DNA of 64,000 bases. Origin: Tangfeifania diversioriginum. Lineage in GTDB: Bacteria; Bacteroidota; Bacteroidia; Bacteroidales; Prolixibacteraceae. The stretch is from the NCBI GenBank assembly GCA_945873105.1, contig CAMCBW010000023.1, forward strand, positions 24,106 to 88,105, in the 5' to 3' direction. A program made the translations under genes and the position numbers. The notes beneath the pieces are model-generated. The model searched no databases and was not told the origin of the DNA. It saw nothing but the letters and a program-made list of their open reading frames with translations. Position 1 is the first letter of the stretch. Each line of letters opens with the position of its first letter. This document shows, in pieces, positions 1 through 7,939 of the stretch.

Positions 1-1
1 A

Positions 2-619
2 ATGAATTCCGGAACTAAACTAACCTACCCCGAATTCTTTAATGGAGATATACGTGAAGTAAAATTATCCGGAGAAGCCTATTTTCATGTCAAGGCTGAC
101 GCAGAACACCCTTTTTATGTGGAATTAGGCGGATGCAGAATTAAAGCGACAGGAACCCGTTTCAACATCTCCAACTATGCAGGAGACCAAGAAATATTTG
201 CTTTTCTGGAACATGGGAGAGTTTCCATGCTGATGGACCAAGTGGATAGTAAGTCTGAAAAGGTCGATTTAAAAGAAAATGATTTAATAGTCTTAAACAA
301 GACTCAAAGGAGATACACAATAGAAAGCACAGATGGCAGCCAATACCTGGGATGGATAAAGGGTCTTTTGATATTTAAAAAAGACAGCATCAACAATGTG
401 GCCGACAGATTAGGGAGGTGGTACAATGCAGAGATTGTCTTTGATGCCAAACTGGCCAAAAGTGGATATGTCTTCACTGCAACATTCAAACAAGAGACTT
501 TGGAGGAGGCCTTGAAACTGCTATCTTACAGTACTCCAATCAATTACAAGATCATCCAGGGAACCCAATTGAAAGATACCTCATTTAGCAAACGAAAAGT
601 TATTATCACAAAAAAATAG
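2..619 (+). CDS. FecR-family anti-sigma factor (3' part; gene runs off the left edge)
   Basis: Inner-membrane anti-sigma factor of the FecR family, which normally relays a signal from a TonB-linked transducer to an ECF sigma factor. The visible part covers the periplasmic portion: a FecR core (SGEAYFHV, then GTRFNI) and a C-terminal DUF4974-like domain (about residues 120-200, 'KDSINNVADRLGRWYN' to 'EEALKLL'). The first visible Met falls inside the usual 'W-(L/M)-NSGT' motif, so it is very probably an internal residue and the real start, N-terminal region and membrane helix lie left of the window. It is followed after about 110 bp by an STN-bearing SusC, its expected partner. The family call is firm; the missing N-terminus is inferred. 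Confidence 0.88.
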   Translation: MNSGTKLTYPEFFNGDIREVKLSGEAYFHVKADAEHPFYVELGGCRIKATGTRFNISNYAGDQEIFAFLEHGRVSMLMDQVDSKSEKVDLKENDLIVLNKTQRRYTIESTDGSQYLGWIKGLLIFKKDSINNVADRLGRWYNAEIVFDAKLAKSGYVFTATFKQETLEEALKLLSYSTPINYKIIQGTQLKDTSFSKRKVIITKK

Positions 620-649
620 GCCTATGAAACAATCAGACATCAACTAAAA

Positions 650-672
650 AAGGGAAGCTGGTAACTTCCCTT
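650..672 (+). promoter_or_regulatory. Inverted repeat between fecR and susC
   Basis: Perfect 8-bp arms AAGGGAAG (650-657) and CTTCCCTT (665-672) separated by 7 nt. It lies between the fecR stop and the SusC start. There is no T-run after it, so it looks less like a terminator than a processing or attenuation hairpin that could set the fecR/susC ratio. The function is inferred only. Confidence 0.35.
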
Positions 673-730
673 AAATAGCCCTGTGCGGACAGGACTTTAT
701 TAAATTATAAACTTAATACATCACAAATTT

Positions 731-3700
731 ATGAAAAAAAATCATTCCCGATACCGGGAAGTGGATTCTTACATCCTGATCACAAATTTTATTAGCAAGA
801 TGAAACTAACCCTGTTTGTTGTTTTACTCTCAATTATTCAAGCTTTTGCAAATATCGGGCACTCACAGAACACGAGATTTACCCTGTCAAAAGAGAATAC
901 TTCCATTGAAGATGTTCTAGGTATCCTTGAAAAAAACTCTGATTTTTACTTTTTATACAACGGCAAATTGGTCGACGTAAATCAAAAAGTGACTATTAGT
1001 GTTGAGAATGAGCTTCTTGAAAATACCCTGAACGAATTGTTCCGAAATCGGAATATAACTTATAAGATCTTTGAACGTCAGGTTGTATTGTCTCCTTCAA
1101 ATTTTGTTGCTTCCAGTGAGCAACAAAAAAGGACTATCTCCGGTAGGGTCACTGATACATCAGGAGCAACACTTCCAGGGGTTTCTGTCGTTATAAAGGG
1201 AACCACTAATGGAGTAATTACCGATAATGAAGGAAAATTTTTGTTGACAAATATTCCGGAGAATGCCATTTTGCAATTTTCATTTGTGGGGATGAAAGGA
1301 CAGGAAGTTGCAGTTGGAGGGAAAAGTTCAATTATTATTTCAATGGAAGAAGAGACTGTTGGAATAGAGGAGGTTGTTGCCATTGGTTATGGAACTGTTA
1401 AGAAAAGAGACTTGACTGGATCGGTTGCTGCTGTAAAGTCAAAAGATATGGATAAAATGGCTCTGAATGATGCTACCAAAGCGTTAACTGGCAAAGTAGC
1501 AGGGGTATTGGTCAAAGAGAATTCTCGCCCCGGTGGAGGATCCTCGATGTTAATTCGCGGTAAACGTTCCATTACAGCTGGCAATGAGCCTTTGCTGGTA
1601 GTTGACGGGACTCCTGTAGCAGGGGGGCTAAATGAGTTTCCTGTAGCCGATATTAAAAGTATGGAGGTACTGAAAGATGCTTCAGCAACAGCCATTTATG
1701 GTTCTCGTGCTGCCAATGGTGTCATCATTATCACTACAAACAAAGCAAAATTCAATCAAAAAGGCAAAATAACTTACAGCGGTTATTATGGGATCCAGAG
1801 CGCAGCCAAGAAGCAAGATTATATGAATGCAGCTCAATATATGGAGCGTAATCGTTGGTACAATTACATGGTGGGAAGGTATATTGATCCAACTAAACCA
1901 ACATTGGATCAGGATAAGTTGATGAAACCGTACAGCAATACTGCTGCAAGGGCAAATCTGTGGGATCCTTCCACAAGGCAGTTAATTGAAGCAGCATATG
2001 CAGCAGGAACTTATGATCCATCAAAACTTGGGGATACCAACTGGCTTGATCTTCAAACCCAAATCGGTTTTGCTACTGAACATCAATTAAATTTTTCTGG
2101 AGGCAATGAAAACTTAAGTGCCTATATATCAGGAAATTATTATCAAAATGAAGGGATTGATATCTATTCTAAGTATAAGCGCTTTAATATTCGGGCCAAT
2201 ATTGATTTTAAAGTAACTGATTGGTGGACAATTGGTTTTATTTCTTCGAATTCATATGTGGACAATCCATCATACGGTAATATTGATATGAATACAATTC
2301 CTGTTGCTAAAGTTTATCAGGATGATGGCCGTTTGAATTATTCACCCGGCAACGATGGTTTAATTAAAGATTTCTGGAATCCTTTGGCAGACCCTCAGGG
2401 AGGGGTATCTAAAGAAGATAAAACCTATCGTTTGTTTGAGAGTATTTCTAATCAAATTAAATTTGGTCAAACTGGGCTTTCATATAAGTTACTATTGTCA
2501 TTCGATGGGGCATTTAACAACAATGGATTATTTGAAGGTCAATGGTCCTCAGGTCAACAAGGCAATATTACCGGCAAAGGTATTGGAGCTAATTTAGCCA
2601 GATATAACCGCTCTGCAATTCAAAACTACTTAATGGAAAATACCTTTAACTATCAAAAGGTATTTGGAAATGATCATTCATTTGGGGCACTTGCGGGATG
2701 GACTCTACAGAAGTTTAATTCAGAAAGCCTAGGCGCTTCCGGTCAGAACAATCCTGTTGATTATCAATTGTGGCACAACATGTCTGGCTATGTTGAGAAT
2801 CCAAGAAATGAATCAGAGAAATCTACCTCCGGATTACAATCTTTTTTGGCACGAATGAATTATGCTTACAAAGATCGCTATCTTCTAACCGCATCTTTTC
2901 GAACTGACGGTTCTTCTGTTTTTTCCGAAGGAAATAAATATGACTATTTTCCCTCTTTTGCTGCCGCATGGAAACTCAACGAAGAACCATTTTTGAAAGA
3001 CAAAAAAAATATTGATCAGCTGAAATTGCGTTTTGGTTATGGTGTTATTGGTAATTCTGCTGTTTCCCCCGGGAGTACACTTTCGACATTAAGGCAGGTG
3101 GCCAGCAATTTTGGTTTACCAGGAAGTGAACTTCCAAATTATGGATTTGTACCCAATTCGTTAGGGAATATCCTGCGTTGGGAAAAGACAGGACAATGGA
3201 ATCTCGGATTTGATTTTGCCTTCTGGAATGAACGGTTAAGTGGATCCTTGGATGGCTATAAGACTAAAACTACAGATTTGATTATGCCCCGAAAATTGCC
3301 CATCGCGGTGGCCGGTTTTGATGAAACAATACAAAACATTGGAAAAACATCAAATAGGGGAGTTGAAATATCACTTACAAGTATTAACATCGGGAATTCC
3401 AAATTTCGTTGGATCACCGATATAATTGCATCATACAACGATGAAAGAATTGATGCGATTTATAAGGAAGGTGATGATATTGGAAATAAATGGTTTATTG
3501 GACAGCCTATCAATGTTTTCTATGACTATAAATTCATTAGGCTTTTAGATTCGCAGATCAATCCGGCAGACCAAGAATTAATAAATGCGAAAAATAAATC
3601 AGAAGGTTCCAATAAGTATAGGGACGGGGATGTTTTAGCAGAGGATATGGACGAAGATGGTAAAATTACAGCAGATAAAGACCGTTGCATTCTTGGAAAA

Positions 3701-4159
3701 GAGCGACCTGATGTCATTGCAAGTCTTACAAATACTTTTACATACCAAGATTTTGAGTTTTCGTTTATGCTTTATGCTAATATTGGGCAAATGGGAGCTC
3801 AATCTTGGGGTGGTGGTTCTGAACGGGATAATAATCCTGTAATTGATTATTGGACACCGCAAAACAGGGATGCAATGTTTCCTCGTTTGGGAAATTCAAT
3901 GCCAACAGAAACAGGATCAATAGCATACTTCAATGCCAGTTTTTTGCGTCTTAGAAATGTAAACTTGACCTATAACCTGCCCAGTGAACTGACTCGAAGA
4001 TTTAAACTCGATAAGTTAAGTGTATACATGGCTCTTCAAAACCCGAACGTAATTCTTACAAGCTCGAAGTTTAAAGGCCTTGATCCTGAATATAACTCAA
4101 ATATTGGTGGTATTTCTCAACCAATGACTGTTATGTTTGGTTTAAAAGTAGGATTCTGA
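731..4159 (+). CDS. SusC/RagA TonB-linked outer membrane protein with N-terminal STN domain
   Basis: TonB-dependent outer-membrane transporter of 1142 residues that imports oligosaccharides together with its SusD partner. Domain order: a long n-region and signal peptide ending near residue 46 (hydrophobic MKLTLFVVLLSIIQAF), an STN secretin/TonB short N-terminal domain (about 50-120), a carboxypeptidase-regulatory-like beta domain (about 135-220, 'SGRVTDTSGATLPGVSVVIKG'), the plug (about 225-345, 'VDGTPVAGG' and 'LKDASATAIYGSRAANGVI') and the beta-barrel to the C-terminus. The STN domain marks it as a transducer that talks to the FecR protein encoded just upstream, so the locus should be induced through an ECF sigma factor. 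An alternative start at 800 would leave a shorter n-region. SusD follows after 50 bp. Confidence 0.96.
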   Translation: MKKNHSRYREVDSYILITNFISKMKLTLFVVLLSIIQAFANIGHSQNTRFTLSKENTSIEDVLGILEKNSDFYFLYNGKLVDVNQKVTISVENELLENTLNELFRNRNITYKIFERQVVLSPSNFVASSEQQKRTISGRVTDTSGATLPGVSVVIKGTTNGVITDNEGKFLLTNIPENAILQFSFVGMKGQEVAVGGKSSIIISMEEETVGIEEVVAIGYGTVKKRDLTGSVAAVKSKDMDKMALNDATKALTGKVAGVLVKENSRPGGGSSMLIRGKRSITAGNEPLLVVDGTPVAGGLNEFPVADIKSMEVLKDASATAIYGSRAANGVIIITTNKAKFNQKGKITYSGYYGIQSAAKKQDYMNAAQYMERNRWYNYMVGRYIDPTKPTLDQDKLMKPYSNTAARANLWDPSTRQLIEAAYAAGTYDPSKLGDTNWLDLQTQIGFATEHQLNFSGGNENLSAYISGNYYQNEGIDIYSKYKRFNIRANIDFKVTDWWTIGFISSNSYVDNPSYGNIDMNTIPVAKVYQDDGRLNYSPGNDGLIKDFWNPLADPQGGVSKEDKTYRLFESISNQIKFGQTGLSYKLLLSFDGAFNNNGLFEGQWSSGQQGNITGKGIGANLARYNRSAIQNYLMENTFNYQKVFGNDHSFGALAGWTLQKFNSESLGASGQNNPVDYQLWHNMSGYVENPRNESEKSTSGLQSFLARMNYAYKDRYLLTASFRTDGSSVFSEGNKYDYFPSFAAAWKLNEEPFLKDKKNIDQLKLRFGYGVIGNSAVSPGSTLSTLRQVASNFGLPGSELPNYGFVPNSLGNILRWEKTGQWNLGFDFAFWNERLSGSLDGYKTKTTDLIMPRKLPIAVAGFDETIQNIGKTSNRGVEISLTSINIGNSKFRWITDIIASYNDERIDAIYKEGDDIGNKWFIGQPINVFYDYKFIRLLDSQINPADQELINAKNKSEGSNKYRDGDVLAEDMDEDGKITADKDRCILGKERPDVIASLTNTFTYQDFEFSFMLYANIGQMGAQSWGGGSERDNNPVIDYWTPQNRDAMFPRLGNSMPTETGSIAYFNASFLRLRNVNLTYNLPSELTRRFKLDKLSVYMALQNPNVILTSSKFKGLDPEYNSNIGGISQPMTVMFGLKVGF

Positions 4160-4209
4160 GAAATAGGAGAAATGAAAATTGTAAGAATAACACTTTAACA
4201 GAAAAAATT

Positions 4210-6291
4210 ATGAAATATATTAATAAAATAATTGTCATTTTGGGTATTGCGGCTACGATAGTGGGTTGCAGTTCAATTCTTGATGAACCGGTAATTTCAA
4301 AAGTATCCGATGAATATTACGATTCTGAAACAGGAGTAGCTTCACTTCAAGCCGGAATGTATGCCCGAATGAGATGGTGGGGATCTGGAATGGAGCAGGC
4401 AACGCTCCGATTGTTTCAGTATGGCACAGATACTTATTATCGCGCATCAGGAAGTGAATTTGACAGATATGGTTCAGGAGTCAATCCTCAGGCAAGCGAG
4501 ACATCTGTTACTGCATTTTGGAATGTCAACTATCGTATGATATACAATGCAAATTTACTTATTCAAAAACTAAAGACTGTACCAAGAAATTCAGTATTCA
4601 AGAATGAAGCTGATTATAATCAGGTAATTGGCGAAGCTTATTTTTTCAGGGCATATCACACAGCACTTCTTGTAGCTCAATTTGGGGGAATTCCACTTCC
4701 TGAATATAGCGATGAGCTTGCCGATAATATTAAACGTTCTCCGGCAAGTGAAGTATATGCTAAAATCATATCAGATTATCGTATTGCCGCTGAAAAGATG
4801 AAAGACTTTAATCTGGTAGCCAATGGCAAGCTTAGTAAACAAGCTGCACAACATTTTTTGGCAAAAATTTATCTTGAACGTGCAAGTGCTACTTCCGCAG
4901 CAGAGAAGGTTCGTAGAGGCTTTAAAACAACAGATGCTGATAGTGCTGCATATTTTGCAGATCTGGTAATTAATTCGAACCAACTGCAACTGGAACAAAA
5001 TTTTGGAAATGTATTCGACTTTAATAATGCATATTATACTTATGAATACAATGAGGCGAAGACCAAGAGTTCCAACAATAAGGCCCAATTTAGCAAAGAG
5101 CGTATTTGGATAGTTAATAATACAGAAGATCCAATATTAGTTTCACGTGGTGATAGCAAAGATGGATTTGGTGGTACCAATCCGAGTGTTGGCACCAATA
5201 ATATGCCTGGCTATTTTAGTTCAGCTTGGAGCAAAGTTAATACCCGAAGTGGGGCAATGGATGGAATGGGAAGTGCAAGAGATTATCTGCTGGGACGTTG
5301 GACGTATAGTACACCTACACCCCACTGTATCGATATTTTTGGCTACAACCCTACACAAAGTGAGGGTTTTGCAAAAATTGGCACTGCGGAGGATAACAAC
5401 CGTTATGACTCCCGAATGTATAAATCGTTCCGCTTTCATTACAATGCTTGGGTAGAGGATAGTAAAAATAAATGGCAAAATACTGATCCCAATAACATTC
5501 TGACCTATAATTGGGGACTAAATTCTATTTACCCTCCGGGATCACCACGTTTTCTAAAGGGGACATGGGGAGGAGATGCCGATACTTGTTTTGTAATTAC
5601 ACCTGAACGTGGAGATGCATTGACAATTGTGAATAAATATAAAAAAAGGTTTCACATTCGTTCGATTCAAAACGCTGAAGTTCCAGGCAGGTATCTTGAA
5701 GATGATTCAGGATTTTTGCCCCAGTTGATAAAGTATGCTGACAATCGAAAGTATAATAGCAGCGATGTCACATTTACCAACAACCCAAGTGCTGTTTCAG
5801 GCACAAAAGACATTGTTCTCGCTCGTCTTGGTGAAACTTATTTAATAGCAGCAGAGGGGTATGCCCGTGCTGGAAAGTACCAGGAGGCTGTCAGTAGAAC
5901 GAATGTGATCAGAAAACGTGCAGCCTGGAAGGCCAATGAACAACGACCATGGCAGGTAGCAAAAATCCATGGTGGTTCTTTAACTCAAGATTGTACAACA
6001 CAAATGGAAATTTCAGTAGACGACATTAATTCAACAGAAAAGTTGGTTGCCTTTTTCCTCAGTGAAAGAGAGCGGGAACTCTCAGGCGAATTTAACAGAT
6101 GGGTCGATCTTACCCGATGTGAAAAATTGATTGAATATGTTCAGAAGTTTCACCCGAAGCAAGAAGCAAGGGATAATATTGTCAGTGGTAATGGTAAGTT
6201 TAAGCTTCGACCAATTCCTCAGGAACATATTGACAGATTGAATAATCCAAATCTGAAAATTGAAGAAGAGCAAAATCCAGGATACTTTTAA
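4210..6291 (+). CDS. SusD/RagB-family surface glycan-binding lipoprotein
   Basis: Outer-membrane lipoprotein that acts as the lid and glycan-capture partner of the preceding SusC. The N-terminus has a type II signal peptide with lipobox 'TIVGC' near residue 20. The SusD-like N-terminal part contains 'IGEAYFFRAYHTALLVAQFGGIPL', a TPR-like core, and the C-terminal part contains 'LARLGETYLIAAEGYARAGK' and 'FFLSERERELSGEFNRWVDL', all typical of RagB/SusD. At 693 residues it is longer than the usual 500-600, the extra length lying in the middle (about 270-460). It is translated 50 bp after susC and closed by a strong hairpin at 6309-6345. Confidence 0.95.
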   Translation: MKYINKIIVILGIAATIVGCSSILDEPVISKVSDEYYDSETGVASLQAGMYARMRWWGSGMEQATLRLFQYGTDTYYRASGSEFDRYGSGVNPQASETSVTAFWNVNYRMIYNANLLIQKLKTVPRNSVFKNEADYNQVIGEAYFFRAYHTALLVAQFGGIPLPEYSDELADNIKRSPASEVYAKIISDYRIAAEKMKDFNLVANGKLSKQAAQHFLAKIYLERASATSAAEKVRRGFKTTDADSAAYFADLVINSNQLQLEQNFGNVFDFNNAYYTYEYNEAKTKSSNNKAQFSKERIWIVNNTEDPILVSRGDSKDGFGGTNPSVGTNNMPGYFSSAWSKVNTRSGAMDGMGSARDYLLGRWTYSTPTPHCIDIFGYNPTQSEGFAKIGTAEDNNRYDSRMYKSFRFHYNAWVEDSKNKWQNTDPNNILTYNWGLNSIYPPGSPRFLKGTWGGDADTCFVITPERGDALTIVNKYKKRFHIRSIQNAEVPGRYLEDDSGFLPQLIKYADNRKYNSSDVTFTNNPSAVSGTKDIVLARLGETYLIAAEGYARAGKYQEAVSRTNVIRKRAAWKANEQRPWQVAKIHGGSLTQDCTTQMEISVDDINSTEKLVAFFLSERERELSGEFNRWVDLTRCEKLIEYVQKFHPKQEARDNIVSGNGKFKLRPIPQEHIDRLNNPNLKIEEEQNPGYF

Positions 6292-6779
6292 TATAATCAT
6301 TAGTCATGACAAAATGGATATGGAAAAATTCCTTATCCATTTTGTTATTTTCACTTCGTTGATTAATGCCTTAATTATCTGATTTTTGCTTGGCCAAATA
6401 ATATCATATCTCCTTTTTATAATGTACAAAAAGGTTATGAAGTAAACATTTGGTGCCAACCGGTTTTAAATGCATTGAATGCCCAAAATGAAATAAAATG
6501 TGGTCATATGACTACCCGGGACTTAGTTAAACTGAGTTACAGAAACGACATATGAACATAAAATAAAGCATGATATGTTGATTTTATCTGATATTGAACA
6601 AGAAAGCTTAGTCTTGTTTGAATGGAAGCGTATGTTGAAATACCATATGGAGTCTAATTGTGGCAAGGAGATAAATGAATTACAGTCCTCGGCTTGAAAT
6701 TACAACCCCTTCAAATTAAGTTCAAAAATAAAAACAATGCCAGGCCATGATAAGCTGCCTGGTATAGAAATAATCTGCT
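6292..6779. other. 488-bp stretch without an intact gene; possible decayed coding remnants
   Basis: After the hairpin at 6309-6345 the + strand holds a 62-codon open stretch at 6367-6555, whose translation looks protein-like (it includes 'GYEVNIWCQPVLNAL' and 'MTTRDLVKLSY') but has no plausible start. A 40-codon ORF follows at 6575-6697 in another frame ('LSDIEQESLVLFEWKRM'). I do not recognise either. Next to a chimeric pseudogene, they may be remnants of a deleted gene. A small inverted repeat CCAGGC/GCCTGG lies at 6740-6745/6757-6762, just before the next ORF. Confidence 0.35.
6309..6345 (+). terminator. Terminator-like hairpin after susD
   Basis: Arms ACAAAATGGATA (6309-6320) and TATCCATTTTGT (6334-6345) are perfect complements, and the inner GGAA/TTCC pair extends the stem after one T-T mismatch. 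It begins 18 bp after the susD stop and is followed by TATTTT. It probably ends the fecR-susC-susD transcript, leaving the downstream enzyme genes to another promoter or to read-through. Confidence 0.7.
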
Positions 6780-7586
6780 ATGAAAACCATACTTGCATTG
6801 GCTGTATTCATATCCTCTCTGCATGGATTTGTCCATGCTCAAAACATTATTGACTTTAGCAAAATTCGAACGCCAATAATCTTCAGAGGAGATTACAAAT
6901 TTGCCTATCGCGATCCGGCAGTAATCTATGCCAACAATACATTTTATTTGTATTTTACCCTTTGTGAAAATTCTTCAGATAGAGGTTATTATAGCATGAT
7001 AGCTTATAGTAAAAGTACAGACCTTATTTTTTGGACTTATCCAAAAGCCATTTCACCAAGAAACAGAAATCTAAATTATAGTTCACCGGGAAATATTATA
7101 AAATATAATGATGATTGGGTGATATGTCTGCAGACTTATCCAACTCCTATGCTCGAATCATTTGGAAATGCGAACAGTCGGATTTTTATTATGCGAAGTA
7201 AAAATTTGGAAGACTGGGGAGAACCTGAGTTACTAAAAGTAAAGGGTAATAATGTTTCTGAATCCGAAATGGGCAGGATGATCGACCAGATAGCTATAAT
7301 TGAGGAACCTTTTGCCGAAGAACTGGAAATTGACGTTTTGGATATTCCTGTTCGGCTTGCTGCCGACGAAAGTGCACATACGGTTGATGATGCAATCAAG
7401 CATATGGAAATGGGCTACAAAGCCATTGCACTGAAAGCCATTGCCAAAACCCTGAGCATGACCATGAAGATTGCTCAGGCATCCTACGAGCGTGATGTAC
7501 CCTGCTTTTGTGCGGACCTGACTATAAATCCGATTTTAGTAGAATGGAACAAAAATGTGGCTGCCCGTCTAAAATCATTTCCCTGA
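6780..7586 (+). pseudogene. Chimeric ORF: GH43-like N-terminus joined to the C-terminal half of an enolase-superfamily enzyme
   Basis: Residues 1-20 form a signal peptide. Residues to about 170 resemble the first blades of a GH43-type five-bladed propeller ('YRDPAVIYANNTFYLYFT', 'YSKSTDLIFWTYPKAI', ending 'MGRMID'). From about residue 171 the sequence abruptly becomes the C-terminal half of a mandelate-racemase/muconate-lactonising-type enzyme ('IIEEPFAEE', 'RLAADESAHT', 'KAIAKTLSMTMKIAQ'). The rest of the GH43 fold and the capping domain plus the first catalytic lysines of the enolase-type barrel are missing. The reading frame stops at a TGA (7584-7586) inside the barrel, and the same frame continues as homologous sequence. 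The simplest reading is a deletion fusion of two former PUL genes. Function is unlikely. Confidence 0.75.
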
Positions 7587-7790
7587 ATGGGAAGCCTTGG
7601 CTTGGTTGAAAGCAACGGGCACCAAAACTATAAAAACTGGGATACCATGATGAATTATCATCCGCGTAAAGATGGCGCCTGGGTAAAACAAAAAAATGGT
7701 GTTTACGAATTAAACGATGAATTCTATAAAACCAGCGGTGGAATTTTTGATCCCATAACACATTACGAGGGAATGTTTTTACCCAGTTAA
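7587..7790 (+). pseudogene. C-terminal continuation of the enolase-superfamily remnant after an in-frame TGA
   Basis: This 67-codon piece starts directly at the codon after the TGA at 7584-7586 and is in the same frame. Its sequence ('LVESNGHQNYKNWDTMM', 'TSGGIFDPITHYEGMF') is the expected tail of the Bacteroidota enolase-superfamily protein whose middle is encoded just before. A single G-to-T change of GGA to TGA in an 'FPG' motif would explain the interruption (inference). The ATG at 7587 is probably an internal Met. Confidence 0.7.
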
Positions 7791-7939
7791 TGAAGTTAAA
7801 GTATTGTATTAATGCTATGATTTTTAAATAGTAACTTGGGCAGAAGGATTTTGATTTGTTAGAATTAATAAGAAAATTAACTAAAATGAAAACACGGGAA
7901 GCCTCTTCCATTTATTTCACTTGGACCTTAGCAAAAAAC

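Noticed and set aside
4210..6291. Over-long SusD as a gene fusion
   Set aside because: The extra residues lie in the middle loop region and all SusD motifs are in order; no second domain is recognisable.
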